From Monoplex corrugatus (taxonomy: Eukaryota; Mollusca; Gastropoda; Littorinimorpha; Ranellidae), in assembly GCA_030674185.1 (NCBI GenBank), contig JAPXFY010000013.1, positions 48,683,464 through 48,747,463 on the forward strand: a stretch of DNA of 64,000 nt. Reading direction: 5' to 3'. Of this stretch, positions 1-34,199 are shown piece by piece; position 1 is the first letter of the stretch; every line of letters begins with the position of its first letter. The notes beneath the pieces were generated by a model. That model searched no databases. It was not told the origin of the DNA and saw nothing but the letters and a program-made list of their open reading frames with translations. Made by a program: the position numbers and the translations under genes.

Positions 1-239
1 CAGGAAAGTATTTTGTCTTAGATCTGGTAATCTTGTTTCTTTGATGTCTTTTAAAAGTTTATGTATGTTTGACAGAGGTCAGCTGGTCAAAAAATATGTC
101 GCTGTTGTTTAGTCAGTGAAGTATGCGTTTTTATTCTCTGTTCATGTGTTTCAGTTGTATGTTCAGTTTTTGAGTGATTGAGTAATTGATTTATGTATTT
201 TTATTGATTAGCATCCCAGTTTTTTTTTTAAATGTGTAT

Positions 240-545
240 TTGCACGTTGTTTTCCCCATGCTGTTTGCAGGTGGTATGTTGCAGCTCTGCATACTCCATG
301 TTGTGGTGTGTGTTTTCATGTTTTCATAACCCACCAGATGCTGACACGACTCAGAATCTTTAGTGAGCCTATTTGATGTTTTGCATGTGTATGCACACGA
401 AGTGGTTTTAGCCACTAACAGGGGTGGCACACACATTGACATGGGAGATAGGAAGAATCTCCTCTATCCACTAGATGGGAAGTACCAGGGAGGATCAAAC
501 TCTTTTGTGATTGGAACCTAATGTCTTACCCCTAGGCTATTGCAC
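240..545 (-). mobile_element. tRNA-derived SINE, family S1 copy a
   Basis: Intronic repeat resembling six other stretches in the window. On the minus strand it begins with a tRNA-like head (GACAGGTGCAATAGCC..., B-box-like TTTGATCC) and continues with a body containing the shared phrases for 'gggagat...gaatctcc' and 'cataacccaccaga'. Family recognised by internal comparison only. Confidence 0.55.
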
Positions 546-628
546 CTGTCTTTCTGGTGTCTGTCTGCTTGAAAGCTGGTAGTCACTTTGGTTCAGGTAA
601 TGACAACTGTTGCTTTCTATGTGTGCAG

Positions 629-21317
<20,689 letters not shown>

Positions 21318-21784
21318 CTAACCTCAAGGAGCGCACTTGCCTCTTTGTTTGCGAGTCTGTGTGCATGGGCAAGAGAGTCAGAAGGAGAGTGTGAGCGCTT
21401 AAAGTCATGTGTGTGCGTTATGATTGGAGAGAGTGCGTGCTTTCGGTTGTGTGTGCGTGTGTTGATGTTTGTGTGGGTGTGTGTGTGGCCCATATCCTTC
21501 TCCCGGGGTTGGCAGCTTGAGGCCATCAGCCAGGACAGTGACAAGCAATGTGGGATCTTTCACCTGCGCAGGTCTCTGAGCATGTATATATATGTGTGTA
21601 AATGTCAAGTCCATGAGTGTAAAATCGGTGAAAGTTGGGACTGATTGTTGTGCCATCCTCCTGCTACTGTCGGCTTCTGTCGATGTAATGTACGCCAGAG
21701 GGATACCACTGAGCTTCGACACTAAACCTGTTGAGCATAGGAGGTTGTCACAGGATTTCGGCAGGAGAGTGACAGACACGAACA

Positions 21785-22150
21785 ACACAATTAGGCTTAC
21801 ACAACCAAACCACCACTGTGCGGACAAGGTGTGTATGTGTGTGATTTCCTCTTACAACCCACAACGTGATTGGGCTTTTACAACCATCACTTTGTAGACC
21901 AGTTTGTGTGATTCCCTTCTTCGACCCAAAATGCATGGGTTTGCACAAACTCCTCTGTGCAGACTTAGAATGTGTGATTTCTCCTTTGACTGGAAACTTC
22001 ATTAGATAGACACAACCACGTGTGTGGAATAGCGTGTGCGATTTGTTCCTACTACCCAAAACACCATTAGGTTTACATACCCATCTCCACATTACTGTGC
22101 AGAATAGCGCAGAACAGAATAGCGAGCACAGTTTATTCCTGCCACCATAA
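21785..22150 (+). repeat. Degenerate array of about 60-65 bp units
   Basis: Recurring 'gtgtgatttcctcttacaac', 'ccaaaacg.gattgggcttt' and 'acacaacc' phrases with heavy divergence, five or six units. One scrap also occurs near 27469. Confidence 0.55.
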
Positions 22151-22960
22151 ATGGCCTCGTGCAGTGCTTACAAATGAACGCGATTTGCTTCTCAACCCCC
22201 AAATATCTACTTGCAGAACAGAACAGCAAAAACTTCGTTCTTTTTATGTTTTGAAACTTTTTTTTTCATGTTTTGAACCTTTTTATGTGTGCTATGAAAC
22301 AGCTCCCTAGTGATGTGTGACTTCTGTGAACAGATCAGTTCCTAGTGACGCAGAATAGCAAGAATTACTGGCTTCTAGAGTCCTACGTTTCAAAATCTCT
22401 TATAACAGTTTAGGAGCCATCAGCGATGGTGATTTTGATATCTCAATAGACTGGGACTGGACACCAGCCTGGGCTCAAGAGGAACCAGTCTGACCAACTG
22501 TGAGGGCTTGGGCAGGGTTTGAGAGAGCAATATCTTTTCTTGGACATGGGTTGGGTATTCTCAGACAGGGAGTAGACCTTCAACACTTTTTGGGGTGTAT
22601 TTTCTGTGAAGTGTGTGTCGAGGATAACTAAGAAGTCTGTGGTGATGATCGGTTCGGCTGTTTGAGGAAGAGGGAAAAGTGTGTGTGTGCATGCGCGCAT
22701 GTGTGTGTGTGTGTATGCGTGCGCATGTGTGTTTGTGTGTCTCTGTATGTGTGTACATGTGTGCATGCATACTTGGTGGTAACAGAGATTTCAGTCAGAT
22801 GAGATGGGAAACAAGTGTGGGTGGTTTCAGCACAAAATTCAGCCTTTGTATGTGTAGTGAGGGTGCTTGCTAGTCATGTGTGTGCCTAAAGACAGGGATC
22901 GAACGAAAAATAAAAAATATTAAATTCGTTACACAATTTATAAATGGTTAATCCATTCTA

Positions 22961-22966
<6 letters not shown>

Positions 22967-23027
<61 letters not shown>

Positions 23028-23080
23028 CTCTCTCTTTTTCTCTCTCTCTCTCTTTCTCTATCTCTCTATCTCTCTCTCCA
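22967..23080. repeat. (CT)n microsatellite
   Basis: CT run with TTTT interruptions. Confidence 0.95.
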
Positions 23081-23531
23081 AGAATCAGTTTTAAAAATCC
23101 AGATTTTTGAACTTCGCTCAGTGACTGTAACCTTGAAGAAGCATAAGACAATGTAAAATTTGACATGAAGTGAGGACAGTAGTATGCACACATACTTGTC
23201 TTTTAATCCTTATTGGGGCATTAACCCCTATTGGGGCATGGAGGATAACAGCAAATAAAGGAAAAATCTAACAGAATCAACATATTAACATTAAAAAGGG
23301 CAAGGGTTACAGTAATCCAACAAAATACATTTGAAATTGTCCTGTTATAGGGGACTATCAGGAAATTTGATGAATTTTGCTAATTGATTTTTTTTCCTTT
23401 CAGAAATAAGTTATACAGTGAGAACATTGATGTAACTGACAGAAATTTTGGTGGAATAAACTTCAATAGCTTATCATGGAATTTTGGACACCTCCACATG
23501 TTCGTGCATGCATGACTTTGCTTCATGCTCC

Positions 23532-24169
23532 TTAACTCACTTGCTACATACAATTATGCCCCTTCCCATTCCTCTGATACGCACCATTTGTATAGGTCAT
23601 GAGAAAAATTCTCGTAAAAATAAATGAAAACGGAGAGTTTTGAAATTTGGCGAATCATATGATAAAAGATTGGTGTACAACATGCTGAAATTTCAATTGT
23701 CTAACCCTCATGGTTGCTGAGTAACGGTACAAGTAAAATTAGAGACATTTTCATGTGAAAAATGCCTTACAAAATACACAGTCAGGTCAATAAATCAGTT
23801 CCTACAGCCACATTTTCAATGAAATTTGGTACAATCCAACACGCACATACACCATGTGCACTGATGGAAGAGATCGTGTTGAACAGCGCGGAGTTGTTGA
23901 GTAATTGTTCAGCCAGTCGCTTTTCTGTCATCTGCTTCGCTGCGGAGATAGTGGGTCGTGAACTTTGCACTGACCACTCACCAACTGCGTAGTACAGTGA
24001 CGCGGCTAGGAATGACCTGACAATCTATTTCTGGCTATTAGTTTCGGTTGACGGAATTTATGAAAGCCCCGTGAATTTTCAAAACTCAAGTCAGATTTCT
24101 CCGACGCTCATAGACAAGCGTTGTTGAGACATGATTGGGCAACCCCGACGCTCGTAGCGAGAGAGTTAA
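23532..24169. mobile_element. TTAA-bounded MITE-like element (638 bp)
   Basis: Left end TTAACTCACTTGCTAC, right end GTAGCGAGAGAGTTAA; inverted arms agree at 14 of 16 positions including TTAA. A piggyBac-type non-autonomous element is the simplest reading. Small frames inside have no recognised product. Confidence 0.6.
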
Positions 24170-24384
24170 ATTAAACTTAAATGTTCAGAATGCAGGATAA
24201 GACACTTTTCTATTGTTTGCAATGCTACTTTGAAAAAGTGTTCACACAACAGTTATACTCTTTGGAATTCATGTAGGTTACTATTTTATTCTGTCACAAT
24301 CCATAATTGAAACTGCCACTTTGAAGAGAGTACAGCTATTTAATATTTGTTTTTGTCTTTTTAACATGATTTTTTCGGATGTAT

Positions 24385-24692
24385 GTGTACATAGTTACCC
24401 ACATTATGCAGGCAGTATGTTGCCGTACAGTCTTTGTGTTCATTTGTTTCTATAAGCCACCAGACACTAAAATGACATTCATGATCTTTAACATGCATAT
24501 TTGATATTCTGTGTGCGTATGTATACACACAAAGGGGGCTTAGCCACCAATATAAGTAACAGGTGTGTGTACATGTTGACCTGGGAGATTGGAGAATCTC
24601 CGCCCTTTGCCAACGAAGTTGGAGATACCCAGGCAGGACTGAATCCAGAGCGGATGTCTGATGTCTGAATCACTTGACTATCATGCCTGCTG
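24385..24692 (-). mobile_element. SINE family S1 copy d
   Basis: One of the best-preserved S1 copies: body 'ctataagccaccagacac', 'gcatatttgatattctg', 'gacctgggagattgg'. The minus-strand head reads GCATGATAGTCAAGTGATTC with B-box-like GGATTCAGTCC. Confidence 0.6.
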
Positions 24693-26799
24693 CACACTTA
24701 TTACTGAGCTTACCACCACATTGGTAGTTGATTTCACCACCACATTGGTAGTTGATTTACAGCTGTACTCTTTTTACAGTGGCAGTTGACTAACACTTAC
24801 AGCTACAGTTACTCTGTTCACAGTTTTTGTAACACTGTACTCTGGTCACAGAAATAGCAAACAGGTCCACTCAGTTCATGGTACATATCATACTGTCAGT
24901 TTGGGGTTGGTGAGCAATGTTTTTCCCTCCTCTTTTCATTGTGTTTGAGCTTGCACAATTTCCCGCATTATGTATGTATTACTAGCCAGAACTGAAACCC
25001 ACTTAATATACACACATATATGCTCCCTTGAACCAGGGATGTTGGAGTACGTCTCCACTGCAGGAAACTGGTGGGATATGTCTCAGGATACAGACTGTTG
25101 ATAGTACATGATGTCAGTCGATGGATACTTGAATAGATCAGATCCACTTCATCACCTGTATATTGCAACAGGAAATGTGTCTAACATAAGACAGTGTGCT
25201 AGAGCAAAGAATTAGTTGAGAATGACAGGTTGTGGTGTCCGTAGTGAACAGTGCATTTCATTTTAATAATTTGCATAGCTCCTTGCTGCATATCCCTTGA
25301 ACCGTTTAATTCTTTCACTCAGTCCACCAGGTTTCAGATATCAGATAGTGTAATTACTTTGTGTAGTACCAATTCGTGCCACTCTCAGAAAAATTGATTA
25401 GTAATAGTATCTTGTGTGATCCCATTTGATGATACTTTTCATGTAGCAAAGGCTGGTGGGTAGGATGGCTGAGTGAAAAGGTTATATTATTTGTAGCACT
25501 CCTTCATTGTACCCCTCTTCTGAGTCTTGATATAGTGTCTTGACTGCATCTTTGTTTGATGCATTGTCAGTTAGTGTAGTGTTTATATGCACCAGTGTTG
25601 GGTAGTGAAGAAACTTTGTGTAGCACCTGTTTGTGCCACTGTCAGATTGTTAAAGAAATACATTGTACTCATCTTAGGACTTGAATGCTGTTCATACTGA
25701 CACAGATGTAGATGAAATATCTGTCGGGTCTTTAACTAAGTGCGAAAACACACATGCAAAACCCCACAGAAATAAGAAAAATTTGTGTATGTGTTTGTAC
25801 CCAATTGAAGACCCAGTAGGTATTTCATCCATGTGTTATTGCGAACAGTGTTCGAGTCTGAAGAAAGTATAGTACATTTCTTTTTCATATCAATTTCTCA
25901 TCTAGCTGCGTTCATTCATTGTTTTCTTACCAGATTGTTGCCTGGTACCTGGTCTGATCCCATTTGATAATATTTTACGTAGCAATCTGTCCCTCCCCCC
26001 CCCCCCCCCCCCAACACCCTCCCATCTGTATAGCATGTTGGTGTATCGTCCTGCCTGAGCCCTCAAGATGTACAGTAATGACCTGGATTATCAGTCGTTT
26101 CTGTATTTATCATTCACAACCCCTGTCTTGTGTATTTTTCAAATGATATTCTTGTCAGCCTGCAGGAGGGAAGCATTGTGTGTGCAAGCTGGACATTTTG
26201 CATCACTCTGAGACGTAGGTGTCAGGATGATGTTGATGAGCTCAAAATGCTTTGGACTATGTGGCCGTGTGTGTGTGTGTGATTTTGTTGGTGTTTTCAA
26301 CAGTTGTTCAAAACATTTTCTCTCAACGGTTGGTCAAAAACTCTTAAGTCAAAACTGTTGTGTACCTATCTACCTACTTTTGGATCGTGCAACCGTGTTG
26401 CGCAATACGTTTGACACTTGGCTGAAGGTGATGTGGATATTTTCACTGCAGTGCTGTTATTATGGTTTCATTCTGCAGAATTGTTATTGTATGTTTATGT
26501 ACTACATTGCTGTTGTGTTTTGGATCGTGTTGCAGTGCTGGTATGTCCTATCACAGTGAATGTGTCATCTACGGTGAACATGTCAAACTGCAGTGGTATT
26601 TTCTTCATACTGCAGTGTTGTTAATTCATTGTGTATTGACTTTCAACCATCTTCATCTGTCTGTGCTGTCAGTGCATTGCTTACCGTGTAATATTGAAAA
26701 TGGGACAGTGAAAATACTGTGTGCCTGTGGTACATGAATGGGATAAGGGAAATTCTGTGTGCCTGTAGTTTATGAATGCTGTGTAGTTGGTGTTATGTA

Positions 26800-26866
<67 letters not shown>

Positions 26867-27544
26867 GCCTTGATGCTTCAGAAATGTGTGATACATTTGA
26901 AATGTTGAATGCATGTTAAGAGATGTTGCCTGTGTAAAAGATGTGTGTGCATGATGAAAGATGTATACATGTCTTACAAATTTTACACGTGTGTTAGGGG
27001 GGGGGGGGAGGGAGAGGAAAGAGTTGGCTAGAATTTAAAGAGCGAGAGAGAATGCAGTGGTGAATTGTGAAGCAAGTGCTGCAAGGATGCACAGGATTTC
27101 TGATGGATGATATAAGTGTACACACAATATGCAGTGTGAGTATGTGGTATGGTGTGTTTCCTCTGTATGAAAGGTGTGACAGAACCAGTATCATGACAGG
27201 TAACTCATGATTGCCCCTTTTTTGGGTTTGGTGGACCATGCTCCTTCAGTGTCAACATTTTACTTTCCTGAATGAGCTAAGAAGAAAACAAACTAACTGA
27301 CAGACAGACAAATATTGAAAAAACGAAAATCAAAATGATCTTAAAAATCAGGAAAACTCCCAGCATTCTCCCCAGCCACCTAAGCCCCTGATGTACCTCA
27401 TAACCTCTGATACTCTGTGCTGAGTTCAGCACCCCTTCTCCATCACCACCACCCCCCAACCCCTGCCCAACACGATTGGGCTTTTACAAAGTGTAGGACT
27501 GTATGTAGTGTCGTATGTTTCTTTGTTTGTTTTATATACCATGC
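24693..27544. other. Intergenic sequence, no gene recognised
   Basis: AT-rich sequence with short frames only, a poly-C run near 25996, a (TG)n at 26806-26857 and a G run near 26996. Nothing supports a host gene. Confidence 0.5.
26806..26857. repeat. (TG)n microsatellite
   Basis: Pure TG run of about 52 bp. Confidence 0.95.
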
Positions 27545-27832
27545 CATATGTTAAGGCAGTCATGCTCTTGTTTTCAAGGGTGTGTGTGCACTCTGGGTGT
27601 TTGGGTTTTCTGTTTCTATAAACCACCAAATTCTGACATGGCTGATAGGATCTTGAATGTGCATATTTGTCGTTTGTCGTAGTTCATACACATAATGTTG
27701 CTGTGGTAGACTGGAAAAACATCCGTGTTTTGGTGCACTGAAGCCCATCGGGTGGTATCCAAGCAGGTTTGAACCCAGCTTTTCCATGTGGAAGAGCAGT
27801 GTTTTAACCATTTGACCATCACATCCATCTCT
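27545..27832 (-). mobile_element. SINE family S1 copy e
   Basis: Body 'tctataaaccaccaaattc', 'gtgcatatttgtcg'. Minus-strand head GATGGATGTGATGGTCAAAT with B-box-like GGGTTCAAACC. Confidence 0.6.
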
Positions 27833-27834
27833 CT

Positions 27835-28475
27835 TAGTCTTATCACATACTGTCTTCTTTTCTGTCTTGTCATTCGGTCTTTGTCAATGTGTATCTCTTT
27901 GTCAGTTAGCCTCTTTTGATCTGTCTCTTTGTCCATCTTTGTCCTATCTTGGTACCTCTTTGTCTCTCTGTGTGTCTTTGTTCTGTGTATCTTTGTCCCT
28001 GTTTCTCTTTGTATGTATTATATATATATCTTTGTTCTGTCTATATTTTGTATCTCTTTGTCCTGTCTGTATAGATCTCTTTCTTGTTCTTTTTCCTACC
28101 TGTCTGTCTTTGGCTTCTCTGTTTGTCCTGTCTATTTTTGTTTGTCCCGTCTCTGTTTTGTCTTTGTCCTGTGTCTCTTTGCCTCTGTTATTGTTCTGTC
28201 TGTTTTTCCTGCCCGTGTCTTTTTTCTGTCTTTTTCTATTTGCCCTTTCAGTCTCTCTTTGTCCTGTCTTATCTGTCTTTTAGTCTTTGTCTTTATCTGA
28301 CTGTCTGTCTCTCTTATTGTGTGGGTCTGTTTGTCTATCTTATCAGTCTGTCTGTCTCTGTTGCGTCCCCTTTGCTCTTCTTGTGTTTTCTCAGCTTTCT
28401 CCATACTGTCTTCAGTCTTTGAACAATCTTGTCTGTCTCTCTGTCTCTGTCTGTCTTTCTCTCTATATATATCTT
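27835..28475 (+). repeat. Degenerate pyrimidine-rich array (TCTTTGTCCTGTC-like)
   Basis: About 640 bp almost free of A on the plus strand, made of variable 12-20 bp units around 'tctctttgtcctgtctgt'. Three overlapping frames stay open because stops are rare in such composition, not because it encodes protein. Confidence 0.85.
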
Positions 28476-29699
28476 TGACAATCCCTTAAAATATCAGAAC
28501 ATGACATTTCTATAATACAGCAATATGTTTTTCATGTCACCATGATCATTACCACATCCGTTATCAAGATCAGTGTACTATTTTGTCACAGAGTGAGTGT
28601 TACAGTTAGATATGAAATGTGTATGGTATGTTTTTCTTCCTTCTGGTCTTAGAGTAAGTGTTTGAGATATGTGATGTGTGTGGTACACCTGAAAACTTCT
28701 TGCTTTCTCAATCTTGAGATGCTGAAAGACGGAAATTCATTGCCTTGTTTTTCTATCTTCTCTATCCCCCACCAATTAGATCCTCGTCAGCTTTGTTCTT
28801 CTCATCATCTTTCTTTTCTTCTGTATCTGTTGCTGGAGCTTCTTTGAAGTGTATAAACTTTCCACGCTGAAGACTGTGTGTCTCTGTTATATTTCACCTT
28901 GAATTAAGTGCAATATTTCTCATATTTTTCTATTGTTTCATTGAAGTGCAGACAACTGCGTTTGTGCCATGGGTTCTTCTGATCATACAGAGCATGTACT
29001 TGGTGGTACTCCTGTTACCCTGAGTTTTCATTTTTGAGGCTCTAGTGGAAAGGTTTGGAGGTGGGAGAAGAGTGTTTGTCGAAATGAAGGAAAAGGTGTG
29101 TGTGGAAAAGTTGAATTAAAACTCGAGAGGGAAATGACATTGCTACCACTGGAAAAATCATTTTTTGAAGGGGAAGTACAACTTCTTAGTGTGTTTAGAA
29201 GTACACGAAAATTACTTGGTTTCATCTTTTATATTGGCTATATTGACACCCCAACCCCCTAAAAAAAAGAAAGAAAAAAAGAAAAAAGGGAATATATCAG
29301 TATGGCTTGATTATTTCTTTATCATGGATCTCTCTGTCACTCTCTGTATTTTTCAGTCATTCCTTGTCACTCACTGACTAGCTGTAAGATTTGTATTGAT
29401 GTAAATGCTGTAAGCAAGGAAGGGACTGAGAAAAAGCTTTTTTTCTTCTTCTTCTTCTGCGAATGCTGTCTTAAATAAGAATCTGTTATTTTCTGTCTTG
29501 CTTCTTCTCCTTCTGTCTGTCTGAGTAATCTCTCTCAGTTTGATGAATGAGCAAACTGCGACATTGTATCTGCACATGTATATATGTGTATGTGTGTGTG
29601 AGTGCTTGAAAGCGAGAAAGATCAGGGGAAGGGTTAGAGAGAGAATGAGTCTCACATATTGCAGTAGTGAATGTATCTTTTTGTGCATGTGTGTGTGTG

Positions 29700-29733
<34 letters not shown>

Positions 29734-30605
29734 GTAGATATTCCATTTTAAATACTGTGTCATGGGTATTATGTGTATGAATAGCTGTTTCTTTGCTGAC
29801 TGCAGGCTTTAGTGGAAAAGGAGAAGACTGTCATTGTTAATTGTTGAAAGTGTGTGAAAAAATGTTGATTTGTTAGAATGTGAGCGGTGTGTATAATACC
29901 CAAAAGATGAAAAATCAAACCAATTGTGCAGAAATGTTTTGTCTAATGTCGTCTGTCATTGTAATGAAATTCTCTCTTCTTCAAGCTTGCCTTTCAATTG
30001 ATTTTCTGTTTCAAATTGTACATATGATTGTATAGATTAAAATTATATATTGTTACATGTATGTGTGCATGTTATTAATTCATTCATCATGTGAAGAGGA
30101 CTATTTTAACAGTGACAGCTTTGTGTGGATATTGTACTTAGTATCATCAGCGTCTTGAAATTTGTTCTCTGTTGTGCTGGGTTTTGTATTTTTGGTCTGT
30201 TGATGTTTTTGTTTATAAATTGTGTATTTATTGTTTTTGTGTTTTTTCTTTTCTTGTGGCAGTGAGGGTTGCCTTTTCTCCCAGATCTGGTCAGTCATGA
30301 CGGGTTTTTATTTGACAACAAAATGCATTGTTTTTTTCTTTCTTTTCTTTTTTATAATATTTGTTCCTTTTGTGAGAAAAAGAAAGAAAGAAAGTTTTCT
30401 GAGATTAGTTTTTCATTTCTGAAATTGGGTATAAGCCAGAGAGAGAGAGCGTGTGTGTATGCACGAATGTGTGTTTATGTGTGAGTGTGTGTGCATGTGC
30501 ATTTGTAAGGGTGTATGTACGTGCATGGATGTGTGTTCTTGTGTGAGAGAGTGTGTGTGTGTGTGCGCAATTTGTTTTTGTTTTTGATTGAATCCATCTA
30601 CTTTG

Positions 30606-30611
30606 AATAAA
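30606..30611 (+). promoter_or_regulatory. Candidate polyadenylation hexamer
   Basis: AATAAA followed by a TGT/TTTT-rich stretch ('cctgtttattttgtgtacc'). One of several candidates downstream of InR. Confidence 0.2.
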
Positions 30612-31378
30612 CTTGCCTGTTTATTTTGTGTACCATATAACATTCTGATGGTTTTATTTGGTGATTATTAATCATGATATTGGTTGTTAATGTTATGTAA
30701 CATTTTTTTTTAATGAACTGATGTCCATTTTTGGAAATTCAGTCATTGTATTAACAAATTTAAAAAAGAAAAGAAAAAAAAAAGTTTCTTATCATGTTCA
30801 CAAGAATACATGACCGATTTATTTGTCTCTTTTTCATGCTTAAGAAGGTAAATTCTCATTGTGAGTTGTCAAAGTTATTGAATGATGAATTAAATGTTGA
30901 TGGTGAATGAACCGTTGCAGTTCTTGATCAAATTGATGAATACAGTGTTGATGTTAATGATGTTTGAATTAAAAATTATCTATGATTACAATGCTTGTCA
31001 TACCAGAGCAGCATGGCTGGCTGTTTACTCTTACGTCAGCATTATTTAAGTGCGCTTGAACCTTTAAAGAAATGGAGTGCATGACGTCCTTTAAAATGTC
31101 TTTGAGGACTTACGGTATTACTTCTGAGTTCTGAGTGCGCTGGTGAAAGCCTATGGTTGCTTGTTGTTGTCCATTGTACTGTGTTTGTTGTTTATATGTG
31201 TTTGGTGCAGATTGCAAAACAGACATGAGTGAAGAATGATTTCTTGTAGCTTTTAAGTGACGTGTGCCTCTGGCAGGCGGACTCAAGAGGGAGAGGAATT
31301 TTTATTTGGGTGCATTTATATTTTCATGAACAGTACAGCAGGTTAATTCAAGAATATTGTTTTTTTCTTCTTCTTTTG

Positions 31379-31389
31379 GTGTGTGTGTG

Positions 31390-31460
<71 letters not shown>
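31379..31460. repeat. (TG)n microsatellite
   Basis: TG run of about 80 bp with one CG interruption. Confidence 0.95.
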
Positions 31461-31463
<3 letters not shown>

Positions 31464-31869
31464 GTACGGGCTGAACTGTGGCTGAAAAAAGGTATGTACA
31501 TGTGTTTAAATGTGTGTGTTAGAGTTTGTGTGTGTGCTGCATATGTGTGTTTGCATGCAATGATGCATGTGTGAGTGTGTGTGTGATTGTGCTGCATGTG
31601 TAGGTGCGCATGTCTGCAAACACATATGCGTGCGTGTGTGTATTTGCATTTGTGTGTGTTGGGCTCATGCATGTATGCATACTCTAGAATCCGCCTGCTT
31701 GTTTTGTACGCCTATTTAAAAGCACAGAAATTTTCACAGGTGTTTTGTTTTGCGATCTGTTTGTGTTGTTACATGTATATACATAGACACAGGTAATTAC
31801 TAGGAATCAGACTACTGCTAAATTGCTGCTGCATTTCAGGGGATTCCATGGTGCGGATGTAGTGGGGTT

Positions 31870-32013
31870 TTGTTTGTTTATGTTGTAATTTATTTATTTA
31901 TTAGTCTATGTATTATTAGTTGTTATTGTTGTTTGCAATTAATTTTTGTTTGTTTATGTTGTTATTTATTTATTTATTAGTCTATGTATTATTAGTTGTT
32001 TGCAGTTAATTTA
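31870..32013 (+). repeat. AT-rich tandem duplication of about 70-76 bp
   Basis: 'tttgtttatgttg.aattta' ... 'ttagtctatgtattattag' occurs twice in succession. Confidence 0.8.
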
Positions 32014-33467
32014 TCTATTATTCTATTATTCGTTATTGTTGTTTGCTCTTATTGAAATCATTTTTCAATTTAATTTTTATGGTTGTTTGCTTTTTGCTTT
32101 CTTAACATTTTTAATCAGGTTATTGAATTTTGTTTATTTCAGTCGTTATTTTTTCTTTATCATTCTCATTATAATAATAATAATTATTATTATTATTATT
32201 ATGATTAACTATCAGTATTGTTGTTGTTGAATTCTTTTTAGCTTTTTTTCTGAATGTTTTTTAATTTCAGTTGTTGAATTAATGTGTTTTATTAGCTTTT
32301 TACATGAATGATTTTTATTTCAATTATTGAATTGATGTAGTTTATGTCTTATTTTTGTTTGTTGTTTGCATTAAGGAAAGTATAAGTCTATTTTCTGTTA
32401 CATGTAAACTATGATTGTATGTTCATTTATAAAATGAATTGATATATATCAACCATTTCTGAAGTGCTTTATCTATAACATTGTCATTTGATTATGTGTT
32501 GTTTATGGTGTGTTTGGTTATGATTTTATATAAAGACAGTTTATTTAAATCTTTATTTTATTGCATTATGTGTTAATTTGATCAATTTATGCGTTTACCA
32601 GAAGGATCATATTTATTGATATAAACTATTTAACTTGATACCTATTTTTACCCCGGCCATGGGATTACCACACAGAACAACGCACAGGTTATTACAACAG
32701 CAGCTGCAGTTTGGCTCCCCACAGTAACATTGGGATGATGAGCAGGGGCTTGTTAGATGGGTGAGATGGGGATGGCAGAGGATGAGGAGGGGGGGAGGTG
32801 GGTGGGGGAAGGGAAGCTTATTATGGGATTTAATTTTTTTTTGTGTTCTTGAGTTGTGGTTTGTGATTTTGTGAGTTCTGGTCGTATGTGTGTCTGTTGT
32901 GTTGTCATTGCTTTTGTTTTTCTTCCCTGTTTTGAAGGGAAGTGTTTGCTTACTGGGTTCATCTCTGCTTTCTTTCTTTTTTTTTTATAATTTTTTTTTT
33001 TGCAAGGAGAGGGATGAATCTAGTTCAGAGAAGTCTGTTGTGAAGGTTTTTCTCTGGACTGAGTGGATCAATATTATTATTATTATTATTACTACTACTA
33101 CTACTACTGCATCATACTCTCTTTGTGCGTGTGGTACTCATTAGTCATTCACTTCAGAATGTGGAAGGAGGTTGAGATTATTATTGTGTTTTTTTTTTTT
33201 TTTTCAACTTGTTGGGTAAAGTGGGTGTGACATGGACCCATGTGCAAAATTTCAAACAGACTGAGCAGATGGTATGGTGAGCGCTGATGTATTGTACATA
33301 AAATTTGACATTGCCATAATCATCATCTTATTTGAAAATAAAATTGGATCAAAATTTGATTGCCGTGTTTCGTCAAGTCAGTTTTGAGTTTTGAGATGGG
33401 AGAGAGAGCTAGTGTGTTTGGTAATGGATGGTTTTGGTTTTTTGACTGTTTGAGTTAGTTTTGAGTC

Positions 33468-33471
<4 letters not shown>

Positions 33472-33501
<30 letters not shown>

Positions 33502-33560
33502 GTGTGTGTGTGTGTGTGTGTGTGAAAGAGAGAGACGGAGCGAGAGAGAGAGAGAGAGAG
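33472..33560. repeat. (TG)n followed by (GA)n
   Basis: TG run to about 33524 and GA-rich to 33560. Confidence 0.95.
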
Positions 33561-33929
33561 GTCTGAACTTCATATAATTGAAAACATACAAATGCCTGCT
33601 GACATGCAAACACATACATACTGGACAAAATCACACATACAGGAGTGCACACACACACACACACCACACACACATTTCTACTGACACCACCTCAACAAAT
33701 GAGGTCTGACATGATCCCAAACAAGTGATGATCATTTTCCTCTACATATACAATTATCAGTCAGCTTGGTGAATAGGTTGATACCACAAACTACTAACTA
33801 GGTCGTGGGCTTTTCGGCCTTGACCAGCTCTTCTTACCAAGAGTTAATCGTGCTAACAGCTGTTTGGAAGACTGGGATGAGACGATAGGGTCTCATCGAC
33901 TTCACGGACCTGTCATTGATGGTGTTGCT

Positions 33930-34110
33930 TATATTTCTGAATCAACACCACAGGTGTTCATATCTGTCGAGTCTGGTTGATAACTGTATACTTCGGGTCA
34001 AATACTATATACCACATCAGACCAAGTGATCCAACACCACAGCTGTTCTTATCTGTCGGGCCTGGTTTGATTACTGTATATTTAGGGTCAAATACTATAT
34101 CACATCAGAC
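33930..34110 (+). repeat. About 90-bp tandem duplication
   Basis: 'caacaccacaggtgttcata' ... 'ggtcaaatactatat.ccac' ... 'cagaccaag' appears at 33944 and again at 34032 with several substitutions. Confidence 0.8.
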
Positions 34111-34199
34111 CAAGCAAGTGCTACCTTAGTGAGTAGGTTGCTCTGTCTGCCCAGATTTCCGTGAGGAGACGCCATTGGGCCCACACTATTACTCAACCA

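Larger units (their letters stand above)
21318..24384 (+). other. InR 3' UTR and downstream flank
   Basis: No host coding region was found after the InR stop. The first few hundred bases are presumably 3' UTR. Several AATAAA-like hexamers exist (for example near 22908, 23253 and 23455), so the poly(A) site cannot be fixed from sequence alone. It holds the repeats at 21785-22150 and 22967-23080 and a TTAA element at 23532-24169. Confidence 0.5.
28476..33470. other. AT/TG-rich region, no gene recognised
   Basis: No frame here has recognisable coding content. It contains (TG)n at 29698-29733 and 31379-31460, an AT-rich duplication at 31870-32013, ATT/ACT runs near 32165-32200 and 33070-33110, and an AATAAA at 30606-30611. 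It could include a very long InR 3' UTR, but nothing proves it. Confidence 0.45.

Noticed and set aside
27867..28422. Three overlapping hydrophobic frames rich in Leu, Ser, Cys and Phe
   Set aside because: Stops are rare because the strand nearly lacks A; all three phases are open at once, which real genes do not show.
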